NCBI GenBank assembly: GCA_900546285.1
Contig: URCJ01000023.1
Span: forward strand, 1-32,390
From: an uncultured Solobacterium sp.
GTDB lineage: Bacteria; Bacillota_I; Bacilli_A; Erysipelotrichales; Erysipelotrichaceae
DNA length: 32,390 nucleotides
Reading direction: 5' to 3'
Position 1 is the stretch's first letter. Every line of letters starts with the position of its first letter. Both the position numbers and the translations under genes were made by a program. Positions 8,050 through 14,635 of this stretch are shown piece by piece. Below the pieces are notes generated by a model. It was not told where the DNA came from, made no database searches, and worked only from the letters and a program-made list of their open reading frames with translations.

Positions 8050-8890
8050 TTATACTTTTCCTTTTTATTGAATTACCAATTATTTCCGCCAAAATATTTA
8101 TTACTAAAGTTAGAATCATTAAAATAGCTGCTATGCCAAAGGCTACACCAAATTCTCCTCTTTCCTTAGCATATACATATAGGGCTACGGTTAAAGTTGC
8201 ACCAGAGCTTCTTAAACCATCTTTAAAGTTATTTAAATTATGGGCTAGTCCTGCTGTAAACAATAATGCAGCACTTTCACCTACGATTCTTCCAATCGTA
8301 AGGATACAACCAGTCACAATACCATCAATACAACCTGGTAGTACTACGGTTCTAATAACACGCCACTTGCCAGCTCCTAGGCCAAAGGCACCTTCACGAT
8401 AACTATTTGGTACGGTCTTTAAACTTTCAAGTGTTGTCTTAATGATGGTTGGTAGGTTCATAATCGCAAGGGTCAAGGCACCAGCTAGTAGTGATGTCTG
8501 AAAGCCTAAGAATTCACAAAATAACAACATGCCAACTAGACCATAGATAATTGAAGGAATGCCTGATAGAGTTTCAGTGGCATATTCAATTGCACTTACT
8601 AGTTTCTTATTAGTAGCATATTCATTTAGATAGATGGCAGCGCCAACACCTAGTGGTAATACTACAACAAGGGTAGCAATAATAATATAGATAGTATTTA
8701 AAATATCTGGTAGGATACCAATCGAATCACTTAGATAACTAGGTGACGAAGACAACAACTGCCAGGTTACATTTGGTAGACCCTTTGCCAAGACATAAAT
8801 AATCATAAATAAAGCTAGTCCAACGGTCATAATTACTGAAACATACATCAAAAGTTTCATTACATTTGCATATATTTTTCTTCTTGTCAT
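8042..8890 (-). CDS. pstA: Phosphate ABC transporter permease PstA
   Basis: A 282-residue membrane protein with about six helices. The coupling EAA-like motif is around SYREGAFGLGAGKWRVIRTVVLPG, which contacts PstB. The N-terminal helix is followed by a ~30-residue external stretch and the binding-protein-dependent permease domain (~70-275), including GIPSIIYGLVGM. It pairs with PstC. It starts one base after the pstC stop and overlaps pstB. Confidence 0.95.
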   Translation of the reverse strand: MTRRKIYANVMKLLMYVSVIMTVGLALFMIIYVLAKGLPNVTWQLLSSSPSYLSDSIGILPDILNTIYIIIATLVVVLPLGVGAAIYLNEYATNKKLVSAIEYATETLSGIPSIIYGLVGMLLFCEFLGFQTSLLAGALTLAIMNLPTIIKTTLESLKTVPNSYREGAFGLGAGKWRVIRTVVLPGCIDGIVTGCILTIGRIVGESAALLFTAGLAHNLNNFKDGLRSSGATLTVALYVYAKERGEFGVAFGIAAILMILTLVINILAEIIGNSIKRKSING

Positions 8891-8891
8891 A

Positions 8892-9755
8892 CTATTTAGT
8901 TTCCTTATTTAAGAACAAATTTAAACAAGCATTTATCAACATTATGAACACAAAAAGAACTAGGGCAATTGAGAATAATGCTTGTCTTTGAAGTCCTGCT
9001 GCATAGGACATTTCGCTAGCTACTGCTGTTGTCAAAAAACGAACTGATTCAAATAATTTAGGCATATTAGGCACATTACCGCTAACCATCATAACAGCCA
9101 TTGCCTCACCTATTGCCCTACCTACACCTAAAACAATTGATGTGATAATGCCACTTTTGGCGGCTGTTACACTTACTCTAAAGTAGGTTTCAATTTCATT
9201 GGCGCCTAAAGCTAAAGAGGCATCTTCATATTCCTTTGGTACGGCATCAAGGGATGTGATGCTTACTTTGATGATTGATGGAAGGATCATGATAGCTAAA
9301 ACTATCATTGCGGCTAATAGACTTGATCCATCTGGTACATTAAATATGTTTCTAATGCCTGGTACTAGTATTAACATACCTACTAGACCATAAACAACTG
9401 AGGGGATACCCGCTAACATGCTGATGGCATGTTCCACAATATTCTTAACTTTCTTGTCTGCAACCTTGGATAAGTATACGGCGCAAAAGAAGCCAACAGG
9501 AACACCTATCACGATAGCTCCGCAAGTACCATAGATACTTGTTAGAATAAATGGTAGGATTCCATATTCTGGACTAGCATAAGTTGGTGCCCACTTTGTC
9601 CCGAATAAGAACTTTACAATTCCTATCTTAGAGATGGCGGGGATACCAGCTACTATTAGGTAGATAGAAATAAGTAGGACACAGGCAACTGTGATTAGTC
9701 CAAGAATTAAGAATATTGCGTGTATCACGCTTTCCATAACTCTTTTTGTCTTCAT
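8892..9755 (-). CDS. pstC: Phosphate ABC transporter permease PstC
   Basis: A 287-residue permease, about six helices, with the PstC-type motifs FLFGTKWAP near residue 48, AGIPSVVYGLVGM and the coupling motif YEDASLALGANEIETYFRVSVTAAKSGI. With PstA it forms the channel for phosphate delivered by PstS. It lies 38 bases after pstS; the hairpin at 9767-9784 in the gap probably gives lower expression than pstS. Homologous to pstA but clearly the PstC member by order and motif. Confidence 0.95.
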   Translation of the reverse strand: MKTKRVMESVIHAIFLILGLITVACVLLISIYLIVAGIPAISKIGIVKFLFGTKWAPTYASPEYGILPFILTSIYGTCGAIVIGVPVGFFCAVYLSKVADKKVKNIVEHAISMLAGIPSVVYGLVGMLILVPGIRNIFNVPDGSSLLAAMIVLAIMILPSIIKVSITSLDAVPKEYEDASLALGANEIETYFRVSVTAAKSGIITSIVLGVGRAIGEAMAVMMVSGNVPNMPKLFESVRFLTTAVASEMSYAAGLQRQALFSIALVLFVFIMLINACLNLFLNKETK

Positions 9756-9766
9756 AATAATAAATA

Positions 9767-9784
9767 AGGGAGCAATAGCCCCCT
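9767..9784 (-). promoter_or_regulatory. Intercistronic hairpin between pstS and pstC
   Basis: On the transcribed strand AGGGGGC pairs with GCTCCCT (7 bp with one G-U) around a TATT loop, followed by a T-rich run. This suits partial termination or 3'-end protection that keeps the binding protein more abundant than the permease. Confidence 0.55.
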
Positions 9785-9793
9785 ATCACCTAA

Positions 9794-10642
9794 CTATTTA
9801 ACAGGAACACAACCTGCTGCAGTAATTATTTCACTTACATCAGCACTTGTTGCAAAGTCAAAGAAGCTTTGGGCAGTTTCGCTTAATGTGGCACCACTTT
9901 TAGTAACTAATACAAATGGTCTTTGGATTGGGTATGAGCCATCTTTAATAGTAGCTTCAGTAGCAGTTACACCATCAACAGTTAAAGCTTTTACGCTGTC
10001 TTTAACAGAAGCTAGAGAAGCATAACCGATTGCGTCTGGGTTTGTTGATACTGTAGTAATAACATCACCAGTACTTGTTAATTCTTGACGATATTGACAT
10101 AAATCTTTAGTGTTAGTGATTGTTTCAAAGCCATCACGAGTACCACTACCAGCTTCTCTACCGATTAGAACGATTTCACTATCACTACCACCAAGTTCTT
10201 TCCAGTTAGTAATTTCACCAGTATAAACTTTTGTAAGGTCTTCTAGTGAGATGTTAGTAACAGGGTTGTCATTATTTACGATAATAGCGATACCATCATA
10301 GGCTAATACTGTTTCAACAAGACCACTAGCCTTTTCTTCATCTTTTAATGCTCTTGAAGATAGGCCAATATCACATCTTCCCTCGCTTACCGCAGTGATG
10401 CCACTTCCTGATCCTGTTGGGTTGTATGTGAAGTTAACTCCCTCATTATTTTTCATGAATGATTCACCAAGGGCACCGATTACCTTTTCCATTGATGTAG
10501 AACCGTCTGTTGAAACTGTCTTGGTTTCAGTTGTGGTTGAACCACCATTTACATTTTCATCATCTGTACTTGTCTTTCCTGAGCAAGCAACCAAGCTCAT
10601 CATTACAAGTAATGCTAAGCATAATTTAATAATTTTTTTCAT
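9794..10642 (-). CDS. pstS: Phosphate-binding lipoprotein PstS
   Basis: About 282 residues from the ATG at 10642, which has GGAGG at a good distance; an in-frame ATG at 10657 overlaps that box. A lipoprotein signal peptide ends in the lipobox VACS. Phosphate-contact motifs are visible: STDGSTSMEKV near residue 45, DIGLSSRALKD and GREAGSGTRDGFE. It captures phosphate outside the membrane for PstCAB. It is the first gene of the pst operon, behind a four-hexamer Pho box at 10692-10731. Confidence 0.95.
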   Translation of the reverse strand: MKKIIKLCLALLVMMSLVACSGKTSTDDENVNGGSTTTETKTVSTDGSTSMEKVIGALGESFMKNNEGVNFTYNPTGSGSGITAVSEGRCDIGLSSRALKDEEKASGLVETVLAYDGIAIIVNNDNPVTNISLEDLTKVYTGEITNWKELGGSDSEIVLIGREAGSGTRDGFETITNTKDLCQYRQELTSTGDVITTVSTNPDAIGYASLASVKDSVKALTVDGVTATEATIKDGSYPIQRPFVLVTKSGATLSETAQSFFDFATSADVSEIITAAGCVPVK

Positions 10643-10691
10643 TTCTTTTTCCTCCATAGGTTTCCCTACATTTATTACTTTAAAACCGTCT

Positions 10692-10731
10692 TGTAAAGAA
10701 AATGTTACATTTACTGTAAAGATATAGTAAA
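10692..10731 (-). promoter_or_regulatory. Extended Pho box array upstream of pstS
   Basis: On the minus strand four hexamers in a row: TTTACT (10731-10726), TTTACA (10720-10715), GTAACA (10708-10703) and TTTACA (10697-10692), with steps of 11, 12 and 11 bp. This is the densest Pho site in the window, as expected for the pst promoter. A TAAATG-like -10 lies about 17 bases downstream. Confidence 0.78.
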
Positions 10732-10772
10732 AACTTTCATATTTTTCACAAAGTTTATTCTAAAATAGAAAT

Positions 10773-11135
10773 ATGTTCAAAATTGAAGGAGAAGTTATAC
10801 ACGGATTAGGTAATGGCAAGAAAGTAGGCATGCCAACTGCTAATCTAGATATTAAGGATTTAAGCGAAGATATCGAATACGGTGTCTATGCCTGTTATGT
10901 TTATATAAATGATGAAAGATACTTAGGTGTTTGTAATGTAGGAAGTAGACCAACGGTAGATAATTCCAAGACGGTAGAAGTTAATATTATTGACTTTGAC
11001 AGAGATATTTATGGTTTGACTATTACTATTGAATTAATGAAACTATTAAGGGGTATTCATAAGTTTAATTCATTAGATGAGGTTAAGGCACAAGTTGATA
11101 AAGATATTTTACGTACAAAGGAGATTTTAAAATGA
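10773..11135 (+). CDS. Stand-alone riboflavin kinase
   Basis: A 120-residue protein equal to just the C-terminal riboflavin kinase domain of bifunctional RibF: GLGNGKKVGMPTANL (11-25), GVYACYVYI, GVCNVGSRPTV (52-62), then VEVNIIDFDRDIYG and a final helix. It should phosphorylate riboflavin to FMN with ATP. The usual ~180-residue N-terminal FAD synthetase domain is absent, and nothing upstream could encode it. There is no clear ribosome site before the ATG, and a TAAAAT element lies only seven bases upstream, so the mRNA may be leaderless. Its stop overlaps the start of the Lrp-type gene (ATGA). Confidence 0.85.
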   Translation: MFKIEGEVIHGLGNGKKVGMPTANLDIKDLSEDIEYGVYACYVYINDERYLGVCNVGSRPTVDNSKTVEVNIIDFDRDIYGLTITIELMKLLRGIHKFNSLDEVKAQVDKDILRTKEILK

Positions 11136-11620
11136 ATGAGGAAAAACTATTAAAGGCTATTGAGAACGATGCAAGATTTGATTTAAATGATTTAGCTAAG
11201 GAATTAGATACTGATGTAGAAGCTTTAAGAGCTACTATTAAGGATTTAGAGAGAAGAAAGGTAATTTGTGGTTATCATACAATTATCAATTATGATAAGA
11301 CCAATGGTGAAGAGGTTACTGCTGTAATTGAAGTAGGTTGTACTCCTAGAAGAGAATCTGGTTATGATGATATTGCCAAAGAAATATATTCTTTTGACGA
11401 AGTGTCTACAATGTATCTTATGTCAGGTAAGTCTGAGTTTATCGTTATTATTAATGGTAAGACTATGAAGGAAGTAGCTAGCTTTGTAGCTCATCACTTA
11501 TCACCTATTGATGGTGTAACTAGAACTGAGACTTATTTCATCTTATCTAAGTATAAGGTTGAGGGTGTTGTCCTTGATGGCGAAGCTAAAAAAGATGATC
11601 GTTTAATGGTAACACTATGA
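11132..11620 (+). CDS. Lrp/AsnC family transcriptional regulator
   Basis: A 162-residue protein. An N-terminal winged helix-turn-helix (~5-55) with LNDLAKELDTDVEALRATIKDLERRKVI is followed by a RAM-type ligand domain (~65-145) with VSTMYLMSGKSEFIVII. Such proteins form octamers that bind amino acids. ATGA overlaps with the genes on both sides show a tight operon; the likely control target is this operon with its aminotransferase. A 15-residue acidic and basic tail extends past the usual length. The effector is unknown. Confidence 0.9.
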   Translation: MNEEKLLKAIENDARFDLNDLAKELDTDVEALRATIKDLERRKVICGYHTIINYDKTNGEEVTAVIEVGCTPRRESGYDDIAKEIYSFDEVSTMYLMSGKSEFIVIINGKTMKEVASFVAHHLSPIDGVTRTETYFILSKYKVEGVVLDGEAKKDDRLMVTL

Positions 11621-12777
11621 ACCAATTTATAAATAATAAAGTAAGATCGATTCCAGCCAGTTCAATTGGTGAGCTTCAGGAATTATGTGCTAGTCAAAAT
11701 GGTATCATTCCTTTGTCTATTGGTGAGCCAGATTTTGATACACCTTGGCATATTAGAGAAGAGGCTATTTATGCCCTTAAGAATAATAAGACTCACTATA
11801 CTGTTTCTAGTGGTTTGTTGACATTAAGAGAAGAAATTTCTAATTATTTAAATAGAAGATTTGAACTTGAATATAGTAGCGATGAAATTGTCGTAACATT
11901 GGGTGCTAGTGAGGCTGTTGATATTGCCTTTAGATGTATTCTAAATGATGGGGATGAAGTAATTATCTTAAAGCCCGCCTATGTTGCCTATGAACCTTTG
12001 GTTACTATGAGTGGTGGCGTGGTTAAGTGTGTTGAATTAAAGGAAGAGAACGATTTTAAATTAACACCGGAAGATCTTTTAAAGGCAATTACACCTAAGA
12101 CTAAGGTTCTTCTTATGAATTTCCCTAGTAACCCTACTGGTGGTGTTATGACAAAGGAAGATTTGGATAAGATTGTTCCTATTATCAAGGAAAAGAATAT
12201 CATGGTTTTTTCCGATGAGATTTATGCAGAACTATGTTATGATGAGAAACATTATTCAATTGCCTCTTATCCTGAAATAAGAGATCAAGTCTTATTGATA
12301 TCAGGTTTCTCTAAAGCCTTTGCGATGACTGGTTGGCGTTTGGGTTATATGTGTGGCAATAAGGAAATCATCGATTGTATCAAGAGCATCCGTGATTATT
12401 CGATCATGGGACCTACAACTTTTGTCCAATATGGTGGTATTGAGGCTATTAGGGGTAGTGATAAAGATATCGAAAGAATGAAACTTGAGTTTGAAAGAAG
12501 AAGGAACTATGTTGTAGCTAGACTTAATGAAATGGGTCTTAAGTGTGCTAAACCAAAGGGTGCCTTCTATTGTTTCCCTAATGTTTCTTCTACTGGTTTA
12601 AATGGACATGATTTCTCTATCAGATTGATTAAAGAGAAACAAGTTGCGGTAGTACCTGGTACAGCATTTGGTGAAAATAGTGTCTATAATATTCGTATTT
12701 CTTATGCTTCTAGGCTTGAAGATCTTAAGGAAGCACTTAATAGAATTGAAGAATTTGTGAATAACTTAAAAAGATAG
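11617..12777 (+). CDS. PLP-dependent class I/II aminotransferase
   Basis: A 386-residue fold-type I aminotransferase. It has the substrate-arm motif SIGEPDFDTP, GASEAVD (96-102), SNPTGG (171-176), the FSDEIYAEL pocket and the cofactor lysine in SGFSKAFAMTGWR (Lys233), plus the C-terminal Arg in YNIRISYA. It belongs to the aspartate/aromatic/PatA group (subgroup I-gamma), so it transfers an amino group from an amino acid such as aspartate, aromatic amino acids or an acylated diaminopimelate. The substrate cannot be fixed from sequence. It is the last gene of the riboflavin kinase operon. Confidence 0.92.
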   Translation: MNQFINNKVRSIPASSIGELQELCASQNGIIPLSIGEPDFDTPWHIREEAIYALKNNKTHYTVSSGLLTLREEISNYLNRRFELEYSSDEIVVTLGASEAVDIAFRCILNDGDEVIILKPAYVAYEPLVTMSGGVVKCVELKEENDFKLTPEDLLKAITPKTKVLLMNFPSNPTGGVMTKEDLDKIVPIIKEKNIMVFSDEIYAELCYDEKHYSIASYPEIRDQVLLISGFSKAFAMTGWRLGYMCGNKEIIDCIKSIRDYSIMGPTTFVQYGGIEAIRGSDKDIERMKLEFERRRNYVVARLNEMGLKCAKPKGAFYCFPNVSSTGLNGHDFSIRLIKEKQVAVVPGTAFGENSVYNIRISYASRLEDLKEALNRIEEFVNNLKR

Positions 12778-12792
12778 CGTATGCTATCTTTT
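12769..12792 (+). terminator. Terminator-like hairpin after the aminotransferase gene
   Basis: AAAAGATAGC and GCTATCTTTT form a perfect 10-bp stem around GTAT; the stop codon lies in the left arm. The T-tract is only the four bases of the right arm followed by CT, so termination may be partial, allowing read-through into the structured RNA at 12805. Confidence 0.6.
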
Positions 12793-12804
12793 CTAATACA
12801 TAAT

Positions 12805-12960
12805 GGGCGGGAATAGCTACTAAATATAATTTACGGGTAATTGTCTACTACTAGTTTAAATATGCAAGCAACTAGGTATTAAAGGGATAATCAATATAGA
12901 CACTTATATTTACAGGCACTAAATTTATAGGGTGTACTTATGCGCCTGGCTATTCCCTGA
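12805..12960 (+). ncRNA. Candidate structured RNA with a three-way junction
   Basis: No credible reading frame, but a consistent nested fold: P1 GGGAATAGC/GCTATTCCC (12809-12817 with 12949-12957), P2 TAAATATAA/TTATATTTA (12821-12829 with 12904-12912), P3 TGTCTA/TAGACA (12842-12847 with 12897-12902), P4 CTAGTT/AACTAG (12851-12856 with 12870-12875), P5 CAGGC/GCCTG (12913-12917 with 12944-12948). P2, P5 and P1 abut without unpaired bases on the 3' side. A weak hairpin and six Ts follow at 12962-12981. The strand is inferred from that T-run and the plus-strand neighbours. I cannot assign a known family; an orphan class such as raiA RNA should be tested. Confidence 0.6.
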
Positions 12961-13072
12961 ATATAGAATATACTATTTTTTGAATATTGTATATGAATTT
13001 TGTGTGAAATTTTTGAAAAATTCCTAAAATAACATAATTACACATAATTTATATATTATAATTAAAGGACAG

Positions 13073-13146
13073 GCTGACATAGTATAGTGGCAATACACGT
13101 CCATGGTAAGGATGAGTCCCGCGTCCGATTCGCGGTGTCAGCACCA
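13073..13146 (+). tRNA. tRNA-Thr (anticodon GGT), CCA encoded
   Basis: A cloverleaf: acceptor GCTGACA/TGTCAGC (7 bp), D arm GTAT-AGTGGCA-ATAC, anticodon arm CGTCC-ATGGTAA-GGATG with anticodon GGT, variable AGTC, T arm CCGCG-TCCGATT-CGCGG, discriminator A and encoded CCA. G1-C72 and C2-G71 fit threonine identity. The T loop reads TCCGATT instead of TTCGATT, so position 55, normally pseudouridine, is C. A TATAAT -10 lies at 13057-13062. Probably functional, possibly weakened. Confidence 0.85.
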
Positions 13147-13247
13147 TTGATGTTAATTTAACAACATAAACTCCTAAAACAACATTATTATATAGTTGTG
13201 ATATAACAAAGCACTAACGAACATTCATATTAAGGATGAATCCCGTG

Positions 13248-13420
13248 GTGAACTACTCACCACTTAAGAAAATGGGAGCTTCTTGCTTCATAGACCGTTG
13301 CTTATAATAAGTCTTACATAGTCTCCACAAGCTTATAAGATTGGCTAGTTCCTAGCCTACTGTAATATAGTATTTAAACTATTTTGATTTTGAAGGTCAA
13401 GTAATCTTAGACCTTCTTTT
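13248..13420 (-). ncRNA. TnpB omega RNA (right-end RNA) scaffold
   Basis: Overlaps the 3' end of tnpB and runs to the right end. On the minus strand it holds a perfect GGCTAG-GAA-CTAGCC hairpin (13357-13343) across the tnpB stop, then a terminal hairpin of GAAGCTCCCA paired with TGGTGAG, and ends in TAGTTCAC. This is the general plan of omega RNAs that guide TnpB. The 5' limit is approximate. Bases downstream (13247 to about 13228) would act as the guide. Confidence 0.6.
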
Positions 13421-14511
13421 TTAATATTGATAGCTGCATTGATATCTCTATCAAGAGTATTACCACAGACATCACAAAAATATGTTCTTTGTGATAAAGG
13501 AATACTTTTAACTATGTTTCCACAACAGCTACATGTTTTAGTAGATGGAAAGAATTTATCTACTTTGATAAATTGTTTATTTCTATCATTTAACTTGTAT
13601 TCTAAATATTTTAAAAATAAACCATAACCATTATCTAGTGTAGCTAAACCATTACCAAAACCCTTATTAGATAAAGCTTTCATATCTAGATCTTCTACAC
13701 ACACAATATCATAATGATTGGCTATCTCATATGACAGTTTGTGTAGATTATCATTTCTTTGATTAGCTATATGGCTATAAAGCTTATTAACTTTAGCTTG
13801 TTGTTTTAAATAGTTATTTGATTTAGTTTCTCCTTTCTTACTTCCTTGTTTTTTAGCTAATCTTCTTTGTAGCTTAGCTAATTTATTTTTAGATTCTTTA
13901 AAGTATTTATGATTACTACCGACATTACCCAAATCATCAACATATAAACCATTAGACGCATAATCAAGTCCTATTGATTTAGATGTATCGATTGTATTGT
14001 TGATGATTTCTTTTTCATATTCAAAAAGAATAGATACATAGTATTTATTATCTGACTGTTTACTGATTGTAGCTTGTTTAATCTTCCAATCTTCATTAGG
14101 TAATCTATGTATCTTAGCTTTAACTTTTTTAACCTTAGGTAATTTAATATAGTCTTCACCTATTTCGATATTATTATTTGTAAAGTTTGTAGTATAAGAA
14201 TTTCTTGAATATCTTTTACTTTTATATACAGGTCTATTACTTAACTTATTAAAGTATCTTTTATAAGCTTCATTTAGATTGAATATAGAATTAGTTAAAG
14301 AAAACTTATCTACTTCCTTTAACCAAGGATACTCTATCTTTAATACACGATTACAATAATTATTAGAATCTACTTTAGACATATATGTATTTGATTCTTC
14401 TTGTATATTTAAAAGCTTATTATAGACAAATCTTACACTACCAAAAGTATTAGAAAACATTTCTATTTGTTTAGCATTAGGGTAGATACGATATTTGAAA
14501 GCTTTGTTCAT
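13357..14511 (-). CDS. tnpB: RNA-guided nuclease TnpB of an IS605-type element
   Basis: A 384-residue TnpB. After the N-terminal helix-turn-helix-like segment (MNKAFKYRIYPNAKQ) and a beta/helical domain, the RuvC-like core shows Asp183 in IGLDYA, Glu273 in CVEDLDMKAL and the DRD at 354-356 in LDRDINAA. The zinc ribbon has Cys327, Cys330, Cys346 and Cys349. All catalytic and zinc residues are present and the length is normal, so it is probably active. TnpB cuts DNA next to a short motif using the omega RNA, helping the element persist. It lies between a tRNA and the pfp terminator, opposite the upstream plus-strand operon. Confidence 0.92.
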   Translation of the reverse strand: MNKAFKYRIYPNAKQIEMFSNTFGSVRFVYNKLLNIQEESNTYMSKVDSNNYCNRVLKIEYPWLKEVDKFSLTNSIFNLNEAYKRYFNKLSNRPVYKSKRYSRNSYTTNFTNNNIEIGEDYIKLPKVKKVKAKIHRLPNEDWKIKQATISKQSDNKYYVSILFEYEKEIINNTIDTSKSIGLDYASNGLYVDDLGNVGSNHKYFKESKNKLAKLQRRLAKKQGSKKGETKSNNYLKQQAKVNKLYSHIANQRNDNLHKLSYEIANHYDIVCVEDLDMKALSNKGFGNGLATLDNGYGLFLKYLEYKLNDRNKQFIKVDKFFPSTKTCSCCGNIVKSIPLSQRTYFCDVCGNTLDRDINAAINIKKEGLRLLDLQNQNSLNTILQ

Positions 14512-14597
14512 TAACTATATTTTACCCTAGATTATAGGTATTACTTTGCCATACAATTGCCATATTATTACCATTATCAATGTGGAAAAGTGGGTAT

Positions 14598-14626
14598 TAA
14601 AAAACCCAAGTTTTACCTTGAGTTTT
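14598..14626 (-). terminator. Rho-independent terminator of pfp
   Basis: On the minus strand AAACTCAAG pairs with CTTGGGTTT (one G-U) around GTAAAA and is followed by six or more T. It lies ten bases after the pfp stop codon. Confidence 0.85.
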
Positions 14627-14635
14627 AAAGTTTAA

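Larger units (their letters stand above)
13248..14575 (-). mobile_element. IS605-family element with tnpB only
   Basis: An element carrying tnpB with no TnpA transposase gene beside it. The right end is placed at about 13248, where the tail GTAGTTCAC, common at the right ends of these elements, finishes on the minus strand. The left end is not clear; it should lie between 14512 and the pfp terminator at 14598. Without tnpA it would need help from another copy to move. Both ends are estimates. Confidence 0.6.

Noticed and set aside
12805..12960. 6S RNA as the identity of the structured RNA
   Set aside because: 6S needs a large central bubble on both strands. Here the 5' side between P1 and P2 is only three bases and the 3' side is filled by a hairpin, and the total is shorter than usual.
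13195..13247. A second complete tRNA gene next to the IS element
   Set aside because: Only an anticodon-arm and T-stem-like part is present. No D arm with GG, no matching acceptor stem and no 3' half follow, so it is at most a remnant.
13357..14511. CRISPR-associated Cas12-type nuclease
   Set aside because: The length, the zinc ribbon and the right-end RNA identify TnpB. No repeat-spacer array was seen in the window.
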